From JAQVUB01 sp033809415 (GTDB lineage Bacteria > Verrucomicrobiota > Lentisphaeria > Oligosphaerales > Oligosphaeraceae): a DNA stretch of 8,347 bases. Both the position numbers and the translations under genes were made by a program. The DNA lies in NCBI GenBank assembly GCA_033809415.1, contig JAPXLT010000219.1, forward strand, positions 1 through 8,347, read 5' to 3'. The stretch's first letter is position 1. Each line of letters opens with the position of its first letter. The notes beneath the pieces are model-generated. The model was given only the letters and a program-made list of their open reading frames with translations. It had not been told where the DNA came from and searched no databases. Shown here piece after piece: positions 1 to 5,323 of this stretch.

Positions 1-758
1 ATCATACCCTGTTCGCCAACCTCGACATTGTGCCCGACCTGCACCAAGTTGTCGATCTTCGTGCCACGACGGATCCAGGTGCGCCCGAAACGCGCCCGGT
101 CAACGCAGGAATTGGCGCCGATCTCGACATCGTCATCAATCTGCACAATGCCCACCTGCGGAATCTTTTCATGTCCAGCTGGACCGGATTTATATCCGAA
201 GCCATCAGCGCCGATCACTGCTCCGGCGTGTATAATCACCCGGTTGCCAAGCAGGCAGCGTTCCCGGACGACGACATTCGGATAGAGCAGGCAGTCCGCC
301 CCAACGCTGCTTTTGCGCCCGATATAGACATTCGGCAGCAAGACCGTATTTTCACCAATGCTGGCATCGTCCTCGATGACCACGCCTGCGCCAACATGTG
401 CCGAGGCGGCTACGTTGGCATGCGGACTGATCACCGCAGAAGGATGAATCCCAGGCAAATATTTTTCCGGCGGAGGCGTAAACAAGGCGATGACCGCATT
501 AAACGCATCCGATGGATTCTCGCAAACGACCCAGGCACGCCCTTCCGGCGGCGGCGGCTCAAATTCCGGCGGCACCAGGACAACACCGGCTTTCGAAGGC
601 AAGACCTGGTCGCGGTACTTTTCATTGCCGAGAAAAGATACATCTAGATCAGTGGCTTCAGACAGGGAGGCGACTCCATGAAGCGGTTGGGAACAAACAC
701 CGCGAAGGCTTCCGCCGACCAGTTCAGCGATCTCCTGGGCAGTTTTTTCCAGCAGCAT
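1..758 (-). CDS. lpxD: UDP-3-O-acylglucosamine N-acyltransferase LpxD, 3'-truncated by window edge
   Basis: This gene encodes the third enzyme of lipid A synthesis, which transfers a 3-hydroxyacyl chain from acyl-ACP to the 2-amino group of UDP-3-O-acyl-glucosamine in the cytoplasm. The first 252 residues are visible; family members are about 340-350 long, so roughly 90-100 residues lie beyond the left edge. The N-terminal uridine-binding domain shows FLGNEKYR (residues 43-49 region), followed by HPSAV (105-109) and a left-handed beta-helix of hexapeptide repeats such as ASIGEN, VYIGRK and VEIGAN. GADGFGY (183-189), KIPQVG and IDNLVQVGHNV are LpxD signatures; His243 matches the catalytic His (His239 of E. 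coli). The start is fixed by AGGAG (complement of 765-769) six bases upstream. It follows ompH by 27 bases on the same strand, so the two are probably co-transcribed. The uninterrupted frame and family motifs make the call secure. Confidence 0.96.
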   Translation of the reverse strand, partial: MLLEKTAQEIAELVGGSLRGVCSQPLHGVASLSEATDLDVSFLGNEKYRDQVLPSKAGVVLVPPEFEPPPPEGRAWVVCENPSDAFNAVIALFTPPPEKYLPGIHPSAVISPHANVAASAHVGAGVVIEDDASIGENTVLLPNVYIGRKSSVGADCLLYPNVVVRERCLLGNRVIIHAGAVIGADGFGYKSGPAGHEKIPQVGIVQIDDDVEIGANSCVDRARFGRTWIRRGTKIDNLVQVGHNVEVGEQGM

Positions 759-785
759 AATAGACTCCTGAGATATAAATAACAG

Positions 786-1430
786 TTATTTCGTTGCAGA
801 GGCTTCGGCGTTTTCCTCAGCTTTCTTCTTCAGTGCCTCGACTTTGTTCCGGGCTTCCTGGAGTTCGCTTTCGTGCCCGCGGTTGATGTATGTGACGACA
901 TCATCAGTGATCTCTTGTTCCTTAGGATAAACCAGCAGAACGGGCACCCGGTTCAGGGAACGTCCGGAGACTTCATAAACATGTGTAAACCCTTTTTCGG
1001 CAGAGTAGCGCTGCACCAGGTCGGTCAAGTCCTTGATCAGGGCTTCTTCGATTGTACCGCGCGTATTCTGCAGGGACTGCAACCCTTCCTGGCGGAATTT
1101 CATCAATTCATCGCGCTTGACTTGCAAGCGTTCCATCAAAGCTCCAAGTTTCCGGCGGCTGTCCTCACGCGCCTCCTGGCTAAGCAGCTCGTTCTTCATG
1201 TCGGATTCCGTGCGTTGCGCCTCTTTCAGCGAATTCTGATATTCATCCCGCATGATGCCATGGCGCTCCTCGAAATCCTGTTTTTGAATTTCAAACTGAT
1301 AATTTTCCTGGACTGTCTTATAATAATTTTCAAAGACCTTTTCCATGTTCAGATACGCGACCTTGTCGGCTGCATACACAGCAACCAGCCCGCAAAAAAC
1401 AAAAGCAAACAAAAACAGACGGATTTTCAT
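786..1430 (-). CDS. ompH: OmpH/Skp family periplasmic chaperone
   Basis: A 214-residue protein with an N-terminal Sec signal peptide (MKIR, hydrophobic stretch to about residue 20, likely cleavage after AVYA). The mature start DKVAYLNMEKVFENYYKT matches the conserved opening strand and helix of OmpH/Skp, trimeric 'jellyfish' chaperones that carry unfolded outer-membrane proteins through the periplasm. A long charged, Gln/Glu/Lys/Arg-rich coiled-coil region spans about residues 40-130 and forms the tentacles; EITDDVVTYINRG (about 173-185) matches the closing family motif. A further charged tail (EALKKKAEENAEASATK) extends past the usual end. The start is supported by AGGAG (complement of 1437-1441), six bases from the ATG. 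It heads an operon with lpxD. A weak candidate promoter lies upstream (TTGTAA, complement 1505-1510; 16 bases; TATTTT, complement 1483-1488). No bamA is found directly upstream, unlike the common bamA-skp-lpxD order. Confidence 0.92.
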   Translation of the reverse strand: MKIRLFLFAFVFCGLVAVYAADKVAYLNMEKVFENYYKTVQENYQFEIQKQDFEERHGIMRDEYQNSLKEAQRTESDMKNELLSQEAREDSRRKLGALMERLQVKRDELMKFRQEGLQSLQNTRGTIEEALIKDLTDLVQRYSAEKGFTHVYEVSGRSLNRVPVLLVYPKEQEITDDVVTYINRGHESELQEARNKVEALKKKAEENAEASATK

Positions 1431-1520
1431 TTATTTCTCCTAATGTGGATCCTATAAAAATAACAGTTTTCGAAACAGGTAAAAAATACATCCAAAATCC
1501 CACTTTACAACCCGGATGAG

Positions 1521-1557
1521 TTCAAAGTTCAAAGTTACAGGTTGCGGGGTACAGGTT
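1521..1557. repeat. Short direct repeats (TTCAAAG x2, TACAGGTT x2)
   Basis: TTCAAAG occurs twice in tandem at 1521-1534 and is followed directly by two copies of TACAGGTT (1536-1543 and 1550-1557). The arrangement is simple-sequence-like and probably part of a dispersed intergenic repeat; no function can be read from it. Confidence 0.6.
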
Positions 1558-1567
1558 AAAAAAGTGG

Positions 1568-1586
1568 CGCAACCGTCCCGGTTGTG
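1568..1586. repeat. Hairpin (CAACCG / CGGTTG)
   Basis: CAACCG (1570-1575) and CGGTTG (1579-1584) form a perfect 6-bp inverted repeat with a TCC loop. A G-T wobble and a C-G pair extend it to an 8-bp stem. No T-tract follows directly, so it is not a typical intrinsic terminator on the plus strand; on the minus strand it lies upstream of ompH. Confidence 0.6.
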
Positions 1587-1704
1587 ATGGTGCCTTTTCC
1601 TGCTGAATGACTGGGTGCGGGGTGCAGACTTTCGCGCTACTATCACTTGGCTTCTTCTTTTTGGGGAAAGATTTTTCAGAAAAGAAATCTCCAAGTCATT
1701 GTCA

Positions 1705-1739
1705 CACAATCACTTGTCAAAATGATCCGTCTGATTGTG
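1705..1739. repeat. 8-bp inverted repeat with 19-nt loop
   Basis: CACAATCA (1705-1712) and TGATTGTG (1732-1739) are exact reverse complements separated by 19 bases. The repeat abuts the next hairpin at 1740. It may be one arm pair of a larger mobile-repeat structure or a protein-binding site; the sequence does not decide between them. Confidence 0.55.
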
Positions 1740-1756
1740 GTGCCTTTACAAGGCAC
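1740..1756. repeat. Perfect 7-bp hairpin GTGCCTT-TAC-AAGGCAC
   Basis: GTGCCTT (1740-1746) and AAGGCAC (1750-1756) form a perfect stem with a TAC loop. The loop TAC is the same as in the hairpin at 1811-1823, suggesting both belong to one repeat element. Confidence 0.65.
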
Positions 1757-1775
1757 TGCCGTTGGGGGATTTCCC

Positions 1776-1797
1776 ACCCCAGGCTAAAGCCTGGGGT
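1776..1797. repeat. REP-like palindromic hairpin (CCCCAGGCT / AGCCTGGGG)
   Basis: ACCCCAGGCT (1776-1785) pairs perfectly with AGCCTGGGGT (1788-1797) around AA, giving a 10-bp GC-rich palindrome (the closing pairs are sterically strained, so 8-9 bp with a small loop is realistic). From memory, CCC-GGCTAAAGCC-GGG palindromes are common dispersed intergenic elements in PVC and other environmental genomes, comparable to REP sequences mobilised by RAYT transposases. No transposase gene is present in this window. Confidence 0.7.
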
Positions 1798-1810
1798 TAA
1801 GCATGGTTAA

Positions 1811-1823
1811 GCGCCTACGGCGC
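1811..1823. repeat. Hairpin GCGCC-TAC-GGCGC
   Basis: A perfect 5-bp GC stem with a TAC loop, 13 bases after the larger palindrome. Its position suggests it is the second palindrome of the same composite REP-like element. Confidence 0.6.
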
Positions 1824-1836
1824 AAAGCATTATGCC

Positions 1837-1863
1837 GATCCGGCTGATCTGACCGATCTGCCG
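1837..1863. repeat. Three-unit 9-nt tandem repeat (GATCYGRCY-like)
   Basis: The units GATCCGGCT, GATCTGACC and GATCTGCCG follow each other without gaps. The third unit has diverged at its end. The tandem lies between the hairpin cluster and the first TTCGTG repeat. Confidence 0.6.
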
Positions 1864-1925
1864 GAGTAAACAACGGCCAAAATCACAAATCCGCAAGCAA
1901 TCTCATCCGTTAAAGCGGCAACCCT

Positions 1926-1970
1926 ATAAAAATTTTCGTGGCTGTTCGTGTGGTTCGTGGTTAAAAAATG
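1926..1970. repeat. TTCGTG dispersed repeat, copy 1
   Basis: Three TTCGTG units (1935-1940, 1945-1950, 1954-1959) lie at 10- and 9-base spacing, preceded by TATAAAAA and followed by GTTAAAAAATG. The same design recurs at 1999-2030 and 3306-3357. The minus strand of copies 1 and 3 would encode similar peptides (HENFYRV and HENFFRV), which produces spurious short reading frames. Confidence 0.75.
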
Positions 1971-1998
1971 GGTTGTAGGCGGCAGTCCGCGCCAAGTC

Positions 1999-2030
1999 TT
2001 TTCGTGTTTTTTCGTTGTTAAAAAATGAAA
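1999..2030. repeat. TTCGTG dispersed repeat, copy 2
   Basis: Two 10-nt units, TTTTCGTGTT and TTTTCGTTGT, followed by TAAAAAATG. These 20 bases are identical to 3323-3342 in copy 3. The end of the copy lies 54 bases before the dipeptidase start codon, and its TTGTTA could supply a weak -35 element. Confidence 0.75.
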
Positions 2031-2083
2031 GGCGATTACATTTTCAATTTGACAGTGGAACTCAATGAGCAAAGGAATGATTT

Positions 2084-3301
2084 ATGGCCTCACATATCGA
2101 AGAATGTCGTGAGCTGGCTCTCTCGATCCTGAAACCTTCGCAGAAACAGCTGAAACATGGACTTGAACTGCACAAGGATGCACTCGTCTGGGACGCCTAT
2201 GGCTTCATCCCGGGCGGCACTACAAAGAATGCCATCGAGCAAATCACTGCCCTGGCAGACGCCGGGGCAGACCGCAACGAAATTTCCGATTTCTTGGAAA
2301 ATGCAACGCAACTTGGATTTCTGGCAAATCCGGATGCCGTGCGGGCATTCAAGGAAACATTCGATGCGGCGGGAGTGGACTGCGTTTTCCAGAACTCCGG
2401 GGAGGAAAGCAATGACATCGAGCGACTGATCAAGCGTCTCGCCCGGCGCACATACCTTTGCGACAAAATGCCTGATGTGATAACACGCGCCGCCTTCCCT
2501 GCCGACGTCACTGCCGCCAAAAAGGCGGGCAGGCATTCGATTTATATTACCACCAATGGCGTGCCGCTGCCGAGCACCATCTACTCCGTCGAAAGCGCCC
2601 TGTATTATCTCACCGTATTCTTCCAGCTCGGAGTCCGCATGATGCACCTGACCTACAACCGCAGAAATCTGCTCGGGGACGGCTGCGCGGAACCGGCAGA
2701 CGGAGGACTCAGCGACCTGGGACGCACTGTTATTGCGGAAATGAACCGGGTCGGCATCATCCCCGACGTGGCGCACTCCGGACTGCGCACGAGTCTGGAG
2801 GCAGCCCAGTGCTCGGAAAAACCGGTTGTCGCCAGCCATACGGTTGCGGGGGCGCTCAGCAAACACTATCGGGGAAAAACTGACGAGGTCATCCGCGCAA
2901 TCGTCAAGACCGGCGGATATGTGGGCATCTGCGCGATTCCTGAGTTTTATCGCGGAACCGGGATGATCGATTCTTTCCTCGATCATATCGCTTACGTGGC
3001 CGAAAACTTCAGTGCAGACCATGTGGCCATCGGCACGGACCGCTCGACGCAGTGTTTTGCTGAAGCGGGCGTCGGCTGGCCGAGCATCCGGCACTCACGC
3101 CCGATTTTTGAACAGTTCTGGACGCCTGCCGTCGATCCCTTTGAAGCAACGGAAAAAATGTATGATTCCGTCGCCTGGACGAATTGGCCACTGTTCACGG
3201 TCGGGCTGGTGCAGAGGGGCTTCTCCGATGATGATATCCGAAAAATCATCGGCGGGAACGTGATGCGCGTGACGCAAACCACCCTCGAAGGATGCTTCTG
3301 A
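2084..3301 (+). CDS. Peptidase family M19 (membrane dipeptidase-like) protein with altered metal site
   Basis: A 405-residue protein of the M19 / renal dipeptidase family, TIM-barrel metal-dependent hydrolases that cleave dipeptides, often with D-residues. Family features seen: HKDALVWDAYGF (30-41) at strand 1, Glu170 in YSVESA (bridging Glu), LGVRMMHLTYNRRN (182-195), DGGLSDLG (206-213), DVAHS (His231), ASHT (His252), HYRGKTD (Arg263) and IGTD (Asp319). The canonical opening D-x-H-x-D reads D37-A-Y-G-F41, so two zinc ligands are replaced by Tyr39 and Phe41 while the later ligands remain. It may therefore bind one metal, use a different mechanism, or be non-catalytic. No signal peptide or lipobox is visible, so it is probably cytoplasmic. 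The ATG is preceded by AAAGGA (2071-2076), seven bases away. Its real substrate is unknown; the family call is firm, the activity is not. Confidence 0.87.
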   Translation: MASHIEECRELALSILKPSQKQLKHGLELHKDALVWDAYGFIPGGTTKNAIEQITALADAGADRNEISDFLENATQLGFLANPDAVRAFKETFDAAGVDCVFQNSGEESNDIERLIKRLARRTYLCDKMPDVITRAAFPADVTAAKKAGRHSIYITTNGVPLPSTIYSVESALYYLTVFFQLGVRMMHLTYNRRNLLGDGCAEPADGGLSDLGRTVIAEMNRVGIIPDVAHSGLRTSLEAAQCSEKPVVASHTVAGALSKHYRGKTDEVIRAIVKTGGYVGICAIPEFYRGTGMIDSFLDHIAYVAENFSADHVAIGTDRSTQCFAEAGVGWPSIRHSRPIFEQFWTPAVDPFEATEKMYDSVAWTNWPLFTVGLVQRGFSDDDIRKIIGGNVMRVTQTTLEGCF

Positions 3302-3305
3302 CCCG

Positions 3306-3357
3306 AAAAAAATTTTCGTGCCTTTTCGTGTTTTTTCGTTGTAAAAAAATAAAAAAA
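3306..3357. repeat. TTCGTG dispersed repeat, copy 3 (exact 10-nt period)
   Basis: Three consecutive decamers, TTTTCGTGCC, TTTTCGTGTT and TTTTCGTTGT (3313-3342), are followed by an A-rich tail. The copy begins a few bases after the dipeptidase stop codon. CGAAAA-AAA-TTTTCG (3304-3318) makes a short stem at its left end, and downstream T-runs could help transcription to stop, so a terminator role for the dipeptidase gene is possible but unproven. Confidence 0.75.
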
Positions 3358-3369
3358 TTATTTATGGGC

Positions 3370-3398
3370 TTGACTTTTGCTGGTTTCGGGCTTACAAT
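3370..3398 (+). promoter_or_regulatory. Sigma-70-type promoter of the regulator-pseudopilin operon
   Basis: TTGACT (3370-3375, 5 of 6 matches to TTGACA), a 17-base spacer and TACAAT (3393-3398, 5 of 6 matches to TATAAT). Transcription should begin near 3404-3406, giving a leader of about 20 bases before the regulator ATG at 3425. This is the best promoter match I found in the window. Confidence 0.75.
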
Positions 3399-3400
3399 GT

Positions 3401-3414
3401 CTGTTGTACAACAG
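3401..3414. promoter_or_regulatory. Perfect 14-bp palindromic operator candidate
   Basis: CTGTTGTACAACAG is an exact palindrome that starts three bases after the -10 box and covers the predicted transcription start. Its TTGTACAA core resembles half-sites of AraR-type GntR-LacI hybrid regulators, and the gene directly downstream encodes such a protein. A repressor bound here would block its own promoter. I found no second copy of the core in the window. Confidence 0.72.
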
Positions 3415-3424
3415 TTGAGGCAAA

Positions 3425-4537
3425 ATGAAACCATTACTTTCACAGCATCTTCGTGATACTCTTTACTCGCGGATTGTCTCGGGTCAATACGCGCCTGGCA
3501 GCCGGATCGACAGTATCCGGAAATTATCGGAGGAGTTTGGATTCAGCACGCGTGTTGTCATCCAGGCTCTCGAGCTTCTCGAGCGTGAGTCGGTATTGTC
3601 CCGTGTTCCTGCCAAGGGGGTTTTTGTTTCGCCTGATTTCAATGCGGAGCAGGATTCTCGGCGTTTGGCCTTTGTTTTCCCAAGGGCGACGATTTCTCCT
3701 GATGAGATGCCGCCTGAGAACTGGTCGCAGAACTGTGAAATTTATCGTGGTGTTTTGTATGGTGCCGAGCAAAGTCATTCCAGGGTCAGCTTTGTGCATA
3801 TGCCGGACAGTGACAACGAACTCGAATTGCATGCTCAGGCGCGGCGGTTGTCGGCTTATGATGGTGTGATCTTTGTCAGCCCCGCATATCTTCCCTTAGC
3901 TAGAATCCTGACGAAGCGTGTTCCGTGCATCCTTCACAGTTGGAAACCCATTGATGGTTTTGCCACCATTGGCAGCATGGGGCCAAACCGCAACGTGGCC
4001 GACCTTGTCGACCGCCTTGTGAATTTCTGCGGTTACTCCACGGCAGGTGTGTTTACCGCCCAATCTGGAACTTCAAAGAACCTCTTTTTCCAGGAACGTG
4101 CCGCGTTTTTCCAGCAGGAAGGCAAGCGCCAAGGTCTCGAGGTCAGTCAACAAAACTGTCTGTTCCTACCCAATGAAACAGCAGCCGACCAGCTTACTGC
4201 CTTCATGCGACAGAACCCTCTTCCTCAGGTTTTCTTTTGCAACCAGATTGATAATATCATTGCTATCTACGAAGCGGCTTGGCGCAATGGAATGCAAATC
4301 GGCAGAGAGGTTGGGCTGGTGGCAATTTGCTCAGGTCTCACCCTCACAAGCCTTGTGCCTTCCTGCACCTTTTTGAAAATTCCGCATTTTGAGATTGGTC
4401 GCCGCGCCGCCGAAATTCTGGTACAGGCCTGCCGTGACAATCATCTTGAACCCACCCATACTGCTGTCCGATCAATTTTTGTCCCTAGTGCTTCAACGGT
4501 CAGAAAACAAGAAAAGGAGGTTCCCCATGTTAAATGA
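3425..4537 (+). CDS. GntR-type HTH / LacI-type sensor transcriptional regulator (AraR-like architecture)
   Basis: A 370-residue DNA-binding regulator. Residues 1-70 form a GntR winged helix: LRDTLYSRIVSGQYAPGSRI (9-28), then SIRKLSEEFGFSTRVVIQAL (30-49) with the recognition helix, and the wing PAKGVFV (62-68). From about 75 on, the protein looks like a LacI/periplasmic-binding sensor: RLAFVFP, YDGVIFVSPAYLPLARIL, PQVFFCNQIDNIIAIYEAAW and, near the end, FLKIPHFEIGRRAAEIL, all at positions where LacI-family proteins have them. Such hybrids usually bind a sugar and leave the operator. The ATG follows TTGAGG (3415-3420) with a four-base gap. A strong promoter and palindrome lie directly upstream, suggesting autoregulation. 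The end of the gene holds the ribosome binding site and start codon of the next gene. The ligand cannot be read from the sequence, but the neighbouring secreted glycosidase-like gene suggests a sugar. Confidence 0.9.
   Translation: MKPLLSQHLRDTLYSRIVSGQYAPGSRIDSIRKLSEEFGFSTRVVIQALELLERESVLSRVPAKGVFVSPDFNAEQDSRRLAFVFPRATISPDEMPPENWSQNCEIYRGVLYGAEQSHSRVSFVHMPDSDNELELHAQARRLSAYDGVIFVSPAYLPLARILTKRVPCILHSWKPIDGFATIGSMGPNRNVADLVDRLVNFCGYSTAGVFTAQSGTSKNLFFQERAAFFQQEGKRQGLEVSQQNCLFLPNETAADQLTAFMRQNPLPQVFFCNQIDNIIAIYEAAWRNGMQIGREVGLVAICSGLTLTSLVPSCTFLKIPHFEIGRRAAEILVQACRDNHLEPTHTAVRSIFVPSASTVRKQEKEVPHVK
4515..4520 (+). promoter_or_regulatory. Ribosome binding site inside regulator gene that sets the pseudopilin start
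   Basis: AGGAGG, a full match to the Shine-Dalgarno consensus, lies six bases before the ATG at 4527, within the last codons of the regulator gene. It selects 4527 over the in-frame ATG at 4548 and over longer in-frame extensions, and it implies translational coupling with the regulator. Confidence 0.85.
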
Positions 4538-5195
4538 AGGCTACACCATGTTGAGAAATCGGCGGAATTTTTTCACGCTGATCGAGTTGCTCGTTGTGAT
4601 TGCAATTATCGCCATTCTTGCCAGTATGTTGCTGCCCGCGTTGGGCAAGGCGCGGGAGAAAGCCAGGTCGATTTCCTGTACCAATAACCTCAAACAGATC
4701 GGCCTGATATTCCATTTCTACAACTCGGATTTTGAAGACCGTTTCCCTCCTTTGTTGGATTTGCCTGGCACCCCGAGTTGGGGGCCGACCTGGGCGGAGT
4801 ACTTTGCATTGGCGTACATGGGCGGCAACAGGAAAGTATTCACCTGCCCGCAGGCGGCAGGCACATACGTCAACACGCCGGCCGGGCATTGGGTGCACTA
4901 TGGTTATAACGGCTATGTGCCCAGCACGAGCGCTGAGGGATTCCACGGCCATCTCGCCAAATTCGTGACGCCCAGTACAAAAATCATCTCGGCGGATTCC
5001 ATCTATGACAAAGCGGCTTCAGACAAGAAAGGCTATTTCTCCTTCTATGGTTTTGACCGTACTGATACTCGGCATAACGGCATGCGGGCTGCCAACATCC
5101 TGTACGCGGATGGCCATGTCACGGGAGTCATGTTTTCCGGGAGCACGAACGATCCCGGGTCGCCGTTCAATCACTCCGCCTATCGGAACAAGTGA
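4527..5195 (+). CDS. Type IV pilin-like (pseudopilin) protein with prepilin N-terminal motif and H-x-DG-type C-terminus
   Basis: A 222-residue protein. Residues 16-39 are a prepilin-type segment (FTLIELLVV, then a hydrophobic helix ending ASMLLPALG) with the conserved Glu at +5 (Glu20), a basic leader (RNRR, 10-13), and AREKARSISCTNNLKQIG (42-59), the usual continuation in the large prepilin-like families of planctomycetes and lentisphaerotes. The residue before the expected cleavage point is Phe15, not the usual Gly. Near the C-terminus, HNGMRAANILYADGHV (183-198) resembles the prepilin-processing-associated H-X9-DG motif but has 11 residues between His and Asp-Gly. CP pairs (Cys107-Pro108) and aromatic residues suggest a folded globular head. 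After insertion by the Sec route it would be anchored by its N-terminal helix in the inner membrane or built into a pseudopilus. The gene overlaps the regulator stop by 11 bases. Its task is unknown; involvement in surface handling of glycans is inferred from context. Confidence 0.88.
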   Translation: MLNEGYTMLRNRRNFFTLIELLVVIAIIAILASMLLPALGKAREKARSISCTNNLKQIGLIFHFYNSDFEDRFPPLLDLPGTPSWGPTWAEYFALAYMGGNRKVFTCPQAAGTYVNTPAGHWVHYGYNGYVPSTSAEGFHGHLAKFVTPSTKIISADSIYDKAASDKKGYFSFYGFDRTDTRHNGMRAANILYADGHVTGVMFSGSTNDPGSPFNHSAYRNK

Positions 5196-5218
5196 TCCCT
5201 AAGCGAGTTTTTTAGGGA
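5196..5218 (+). terminator. Hairpin after the pseudopilin gene, possible weak terminator
   Basis: TCCCTAA (5196-5202) and TTAGGGA (5212-5218) form a 7-bp stem directly after the stop codon, with a 9-base loop that ends in a T-run. The T-run lies in the loop and 3' arm rather than after the stem, so this is not a standard intrinsic terminator; read-through into the downstream gene is possible. Confidence 0.35.
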
Positions 5219-5323
5219 GGGGTGGGAAAGAGAAGGCTGAGGGAACGCTTTGGCCAGTCATGGATGAATGAAGTTGCTTTGCTGTGTTTGCAGGATTGAT
5301 GTTTGCGATGGCAGGAGGATGGA

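Larger units (their letters stand above)
1443..2083. other. Repeat-rich intergenic region between divergent operons
   Basis: About 640 bases between the divergent ompH and dipeptidase genes. Open frames here are short, lack family motifs and read through inverted repeats, so no protein gene is supported. The stretch contains tandem TTCAAAG, at least five inverted repeats between 1568 and 1823, a three-unit 9-nt tandem at 1837-1863 and two TTCGTG repeat copies (1926-1970 and 1999-2030), each listed separately. The promoters of both flanking genes should also lie here. A weak candidate for the dipeptidase gene is TTGTTA (2015-2020), a 16-base spacer and TACATT (2037-2042); it would place part of the promoter inside a repeat copy. 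I see no tRNA or recognisable riboswitch. Confidence 0.8.

Noticed and set aside
30..647. A 205-codon plus-strand open frame at the left edge
   Set aside because: It is the complement of lpxD, whose hexapeptide repeats and catalytic motif are unmistakable on the minus strand.
1582..1747. Imperfect direct repeat TTGT-GGTGCCTTT (1582-1597 and 1735-1747) as ends of a small mobile element
   Set aside because: The match is short and gapped, and there are no matching terminal inverted repeats or target duplication, so no element can be defined.
1607..1810. A 67-codon plus-strand open frame in the intergenic region
   Set aside because: Its end (HPRLKPGVKHG) is a translation of the REP-like palindrome, it has no clear ribosome binding site, and it ends inside the repeats.
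2049..2054. TTGACA, a perfect -35 consensus upstream of the dipeptidase gene
   Set aside because: A -10 box at 16-18 bases would fall in the ribosome binding site (AAGGAA), with no match to TATAAT.
1830..2072. An 80-codon minus-strand open frame with Cys-free, HE/TN-rich peptide
   Set aside because: It reads through two TTCGTG repeat copies and is a typical repeat-derived spurious frame; the same peptide pattern appears opposite copy 3.
2090..3094. A 334-codon open frame on the minus strand
   Set aside because: It is antisense to the M19 gene, whose plus-strand translation carries clear family motifs; the antisense product resembles nothing.
5196..5323. Possible promoter or small gene between the pseudopilin and GH42-like genes
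   Set aside because: TTGCTT with a 17-base spacer leads only to TGATGT, a poor -10, and the short frames present carry no recognisable motif.
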